DNA from: Eubacterium sp.
Lineage (GTDB): Bacteria; Bacillota; Clostridia; Lachnospirales; Lachnospiraceae
NCBI GenBank assembly: GCA_017616955.1
Contig: JAFZXD010000195.1
Location: 1 to 6,038 of the forward strand
DNA length: 6,038 bases
Direction of reading: 5' to 3'
The stretch's first letter is position 1. Every line of letters begins with the position of its first letter. The notes beneath the pieces were generated by a model. That model worked only from the letters and a program-made list of their open reading frames with translations, ran no database searches and was not told the DNA's origin. The position numbers and the translations under genes are program-made. Below, in pieces: positions 4,157 through 6,038 of the stretch.

Positions 4157-6038
4157 TTATATAGCAGAATACTTATTTGCATTTCTTCTCTTAATGATTA
4201 TAAATGCAGCTATCAAAAGAAGAATGATCACTCCTGCTATAATAAATATCGGCAACAGGTTTAGTTTAGCGCCATACACAAACTTCAGTTTTGCTTCAGA
4301 TTCATTTCCGGCTTTATCAACTGCTGTAGCCTCTATTCTGTGATTGCCCTTATTATTTACCGTAAATACAGCTTCATTATTTTCAATTTTGACAACTTTG
4401 CCATCCAGCTTTACGGAGTTCAGCGTATCATCATCGAGCTGAACAGATACTCTTATCGATGGAGCTTCTTCAAGCTGCTGTCCATCTTCGACTCCTGAGA
4501 TCATAATGTTCGGAGCTATAGAATCGATAATGAATGTAATCTCTTTAGAAGACTTATTTCCCATCTCATCAGTTGCTTCTACTTTAAGCACGTGGCTTCC
4601 GTCTTCTACTGTTGATACTCCGTCGTAAAGTACACCGTCTATATACACATTCACTTCACAAACTGTTAGATCCCTGATGAGCTTATCTTCTTTAACATCC
4701 CAGTTAAATGCCTTCAGTATTGCTCCATCTTCTATAGGAATATCTCCGATAAGAGGATTTGTTTTATCTATTGTAAAATGAATTTTTTCTGAGCTTTCAT
4801 TTCCAACCTTATCTCTTGAAGTAACGTTGATATCATATATACCGTCAAGAGTAAATAGCTGCTTCAGTGTTGAGACCGAACTGTTGGATGGGAAGTTATC
4901 AAACTTAAGATCTTCCTTCTGTCCATCTATATCCGTTCTGGTACCTGTAAGCTTAACATTATTGGTTGAATAGAATGTCTCGTTGACCGTTACACCAAGC
5001 TCAACATCCGTATCGGTCATATCATAATTCTTAACACCACCAAGTGTGATCAAAGGAGCATCCGCATCCTGGAAGAATGTGTAATCAGCCTTAGAAGTAT
5101 TTCCGGTTCTATCGGTTGCAGTGAATTCCATTCTGTATTCACCGTCCTGATCAAATGTACGGCTTATACTGTCACTAGGTCCACTTGGTTTAAAGTCGAT
5201 GGTTTCATAGACGGATTCTCCCGCTCCATCAACTCTTCTATATATAGTAATCTTTCCGGGATCCATATCAGCATAGAATGATTCCTTCATGTTAAATGTC
5301 ACCGTCGACTTCTCTGTAGTTGACTCTCCCGGTCCGGATATACTAAGTTCCGGTGCTGTCTTATCTATACGGAATGACATCGAGTTGGTTCCGGTCGAAC
5401 TAAATCCGGCCTTGTCGTAAGCTGTATAATCAATCACATAATCAGCTTCTGTTTCGAACAACTCACTCGTTGCATTTTCGTAATTCTCATTTGTTGATGA
5501 TACTGAATTACCAAGCGGAGGATTGATAGTATAATTCCTTACTATGTAATCCAGATTATAGTCTGATATCGACGCATAAGCAGATACGTTTGAAGAATAC
5601 ATATTACCTGCTCCGGCGTTGTAAGGACTATTGTTCAGGAAGAGCCCCACGGAAGGTGCGGCATCATCTATCGTAAAGAAGAGATGCACACTATCATCTG
5701 TCGTATTGTAACCGCCTATTCCGTCGTCCGGATCCTCATGATCGTTTGACTTAAGCCATATCTCATGTTCACCCGGCTCATCAACATATATCGTATTGTA
5801 CTTATAATGTACATTTGAACCACCGGACCACTCATAATCACTAACATATACTATATGCTCATCTTCCTGATAGAGTGTAGCAGCCGCCGCGCCCGGTGCT
5901 TTATAACTGTGCATTATAGTTACGTCTCCGTCATAGTTAAGAGAGTTATCATATGCACTGAGATCGATCGTAACTCTTCCGTTATAATACTGTCCGTACT
6001 TATAGTTCTCCTGGTCTTTCTTGTCCTTGAACTTACGA
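4157..6038 (-). CDS. Membrane-anchored surface protein with immunoglobulin-like repeats, C-terminal 626 residues (5' end outside window)
   Basis: The frame stays open to the window edge, 41 codons upstream of the first in-view Met at 5912-5914. That Met falls inside a beta-strand-like stretch (GDVTIMHSY), so it is not the true start. Numbering from that Met, the protein is a chain of immunoglobulin-like domains with linkers of the form F-x-I-D-x-x-A-P (80-87, 181-188, 380-387, 461-468, and a variant FQDADAP at 281-287). Each domain closes with a D-x-x-G-N-x-S-like strand (for example 268-274, 367-374, 532-539). The C-terminus has one hydrophobic segment (about 553-574) followed by KRRNANK, which fits a membrane anchor with the basic tail inside and the Ig chain outside. 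There is no LPXTG sorting motif. No enzyme motif is visible, so its function is unknown; adhesion or a stalk for an N-terminal domain outside the window are reasonable guesses. Confidence 0.85.
   Translation of the reverse strand, partial: RKFKDKKDQENYKYGQYYNGRVTIDLSAYDNSLNYDGDVTIMHSYKAPGAAAATLYQEDEHIVYVSDYEWSGGSNVHYKYNTIYVDEPGEHEIWLKSNDHEDPDDGIGGYNTTDDSVHLFFTIDDAAPSVGLFLNNSPYNAGAGNMYSSNVSAYASISDYNLDYIVRNYTINPPLGNSVSSTNENYENATSELFETEADYVIDYTAYDKAGFSSTGTNSMSFRIDKTAPELSISGPGESTTEKSTVTFNMKESFYADMDPGKITIYRRVDGAGESVYETIDFKPSGPSDSISRTFDQDGEYRMEFTATDRTGNTSKADYTFFQDADAPLITLGGVKNYDMTDTDVELGVTVNETFYSTNNVKLTGTRTDIDGQKEDLKFDNFPSNSSVSTLKQLFTLDGIYDINVTSRDKVGNESSEKIHFTIDKTNPLIGDIPIEDGAILKAFNWDVKEDKLIRDLTVCEVNVYIDGVLYDGVSTVEDGSHVLKVEATDEMGNKSSKEITFIIDSIAPNIMISGVEDGQQLEEAPSIRVSVQLDDDTLNSVKLDGKVVKIENNEAVFTVNNKGNHRIEATAVDKAGNESEAKLKFVYGAKLNLLPIFIIAGVIILLLIAAFIIIKRRNANKYSAI
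4274..5677 (-). repeat. Array of about five immunoglobulin-like domains
   Basis: Five linker motifs (FTIDDAAP, FRIDKTAP, FQDADAP, FTIDKTNP, FIIDSIAP) divide this stretch. Spacing between successive motifs is about 101, 99, 100 and 81 residues, and the last unit is about 80 residues before the membrane anchor. The repeats are shared at the protein pattern level, not as near-identical DNA. The region upstream of the first motif ends in the same way (GEHEIWLKSND), so at least one more domain lies toward the N-terminus. Confidence 0.75.

Noticed and set aside
4122..4343. Plus-strand open frame of 73 codons rich in hydrophobic residues
   Set aside because: It overlaps the membrane-anchor region of the surface protein in antisense, so its hydrophobic character is explained by the real gene; no ribosome site or promoter is evident.
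5912..5914. ATG as the start of the Ig-repeat protein
   Set aside because: The frame continues upstream to the window edge with Ig-like sequence (RVTIDLSAYDNS), and no signal peptide follows this Met; the GGAG upstream is distant and likely chance.

Overview
This window looks like a chromosomal segment of a low-to-moderate GC Firmicute of the class Clostridia, most likely Lachnospiraceae. That placement is inference. It rests on the fused SecD-SecF protein, the recJ-like gene start directly after secDF, and a secreted NlpC/P60 hydrolase carrying a Big2 domain and WYAKN-type aromatic cell-wall-binding repeats. All four genes lie on the minus strand, so transcription runs from high to low coordinates. 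I see no RNA gene, CRISPR array, insertion sequence or phage gene.

In transcription order, the window opens inside a large surface protein (6038 to 4157). It is an array of immunoglobulin-like repeats ending in a single membrane anchor with a short basic cytoplasmic tail, and its N-terminus lies beyond the window. A strong GC-rich hairpin (4079-4104) follows it. The 185-base gap to the next gene also holds two candidate sigma-A promoters. Next comes a secreted peptidoglycan hydrolase (3971 to 2448) with signal peptide, NlpC/P60 catalytic domain, PG_binding_1 domain, Big2 domain and a C-terminal aromatic repeat region. After 48 bases comes the fused SecDF translocase subunit (2399 to 162). A perfect 11-bp hairpin (97-121) ends that unit, and a candidate promoter next to it leads into the first 13 codons of a probable recJ (40 to 1), cut by the window edge.

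SecDF uses the proton motive force to help pull exported proteins through SecYEG. The hydrolase and the Ig-repeat protein are both likely Sec substrates, so the neighbourhood is themed on export and cell surface, with recJ as a housekeeping neighbour. There is no clear terminator between the hydrolase and secDF, so read-through from one to the other is possible.

I did not find a convincing new biological system. The points most worth a second look are a serine where SecF usually has a polar acidic residue in its fourth membrane segment, the surface-protein genes placed directly upstream of secDF, the graded Ig-repeat array, and the very compact terminator-promoter junction before recJ.
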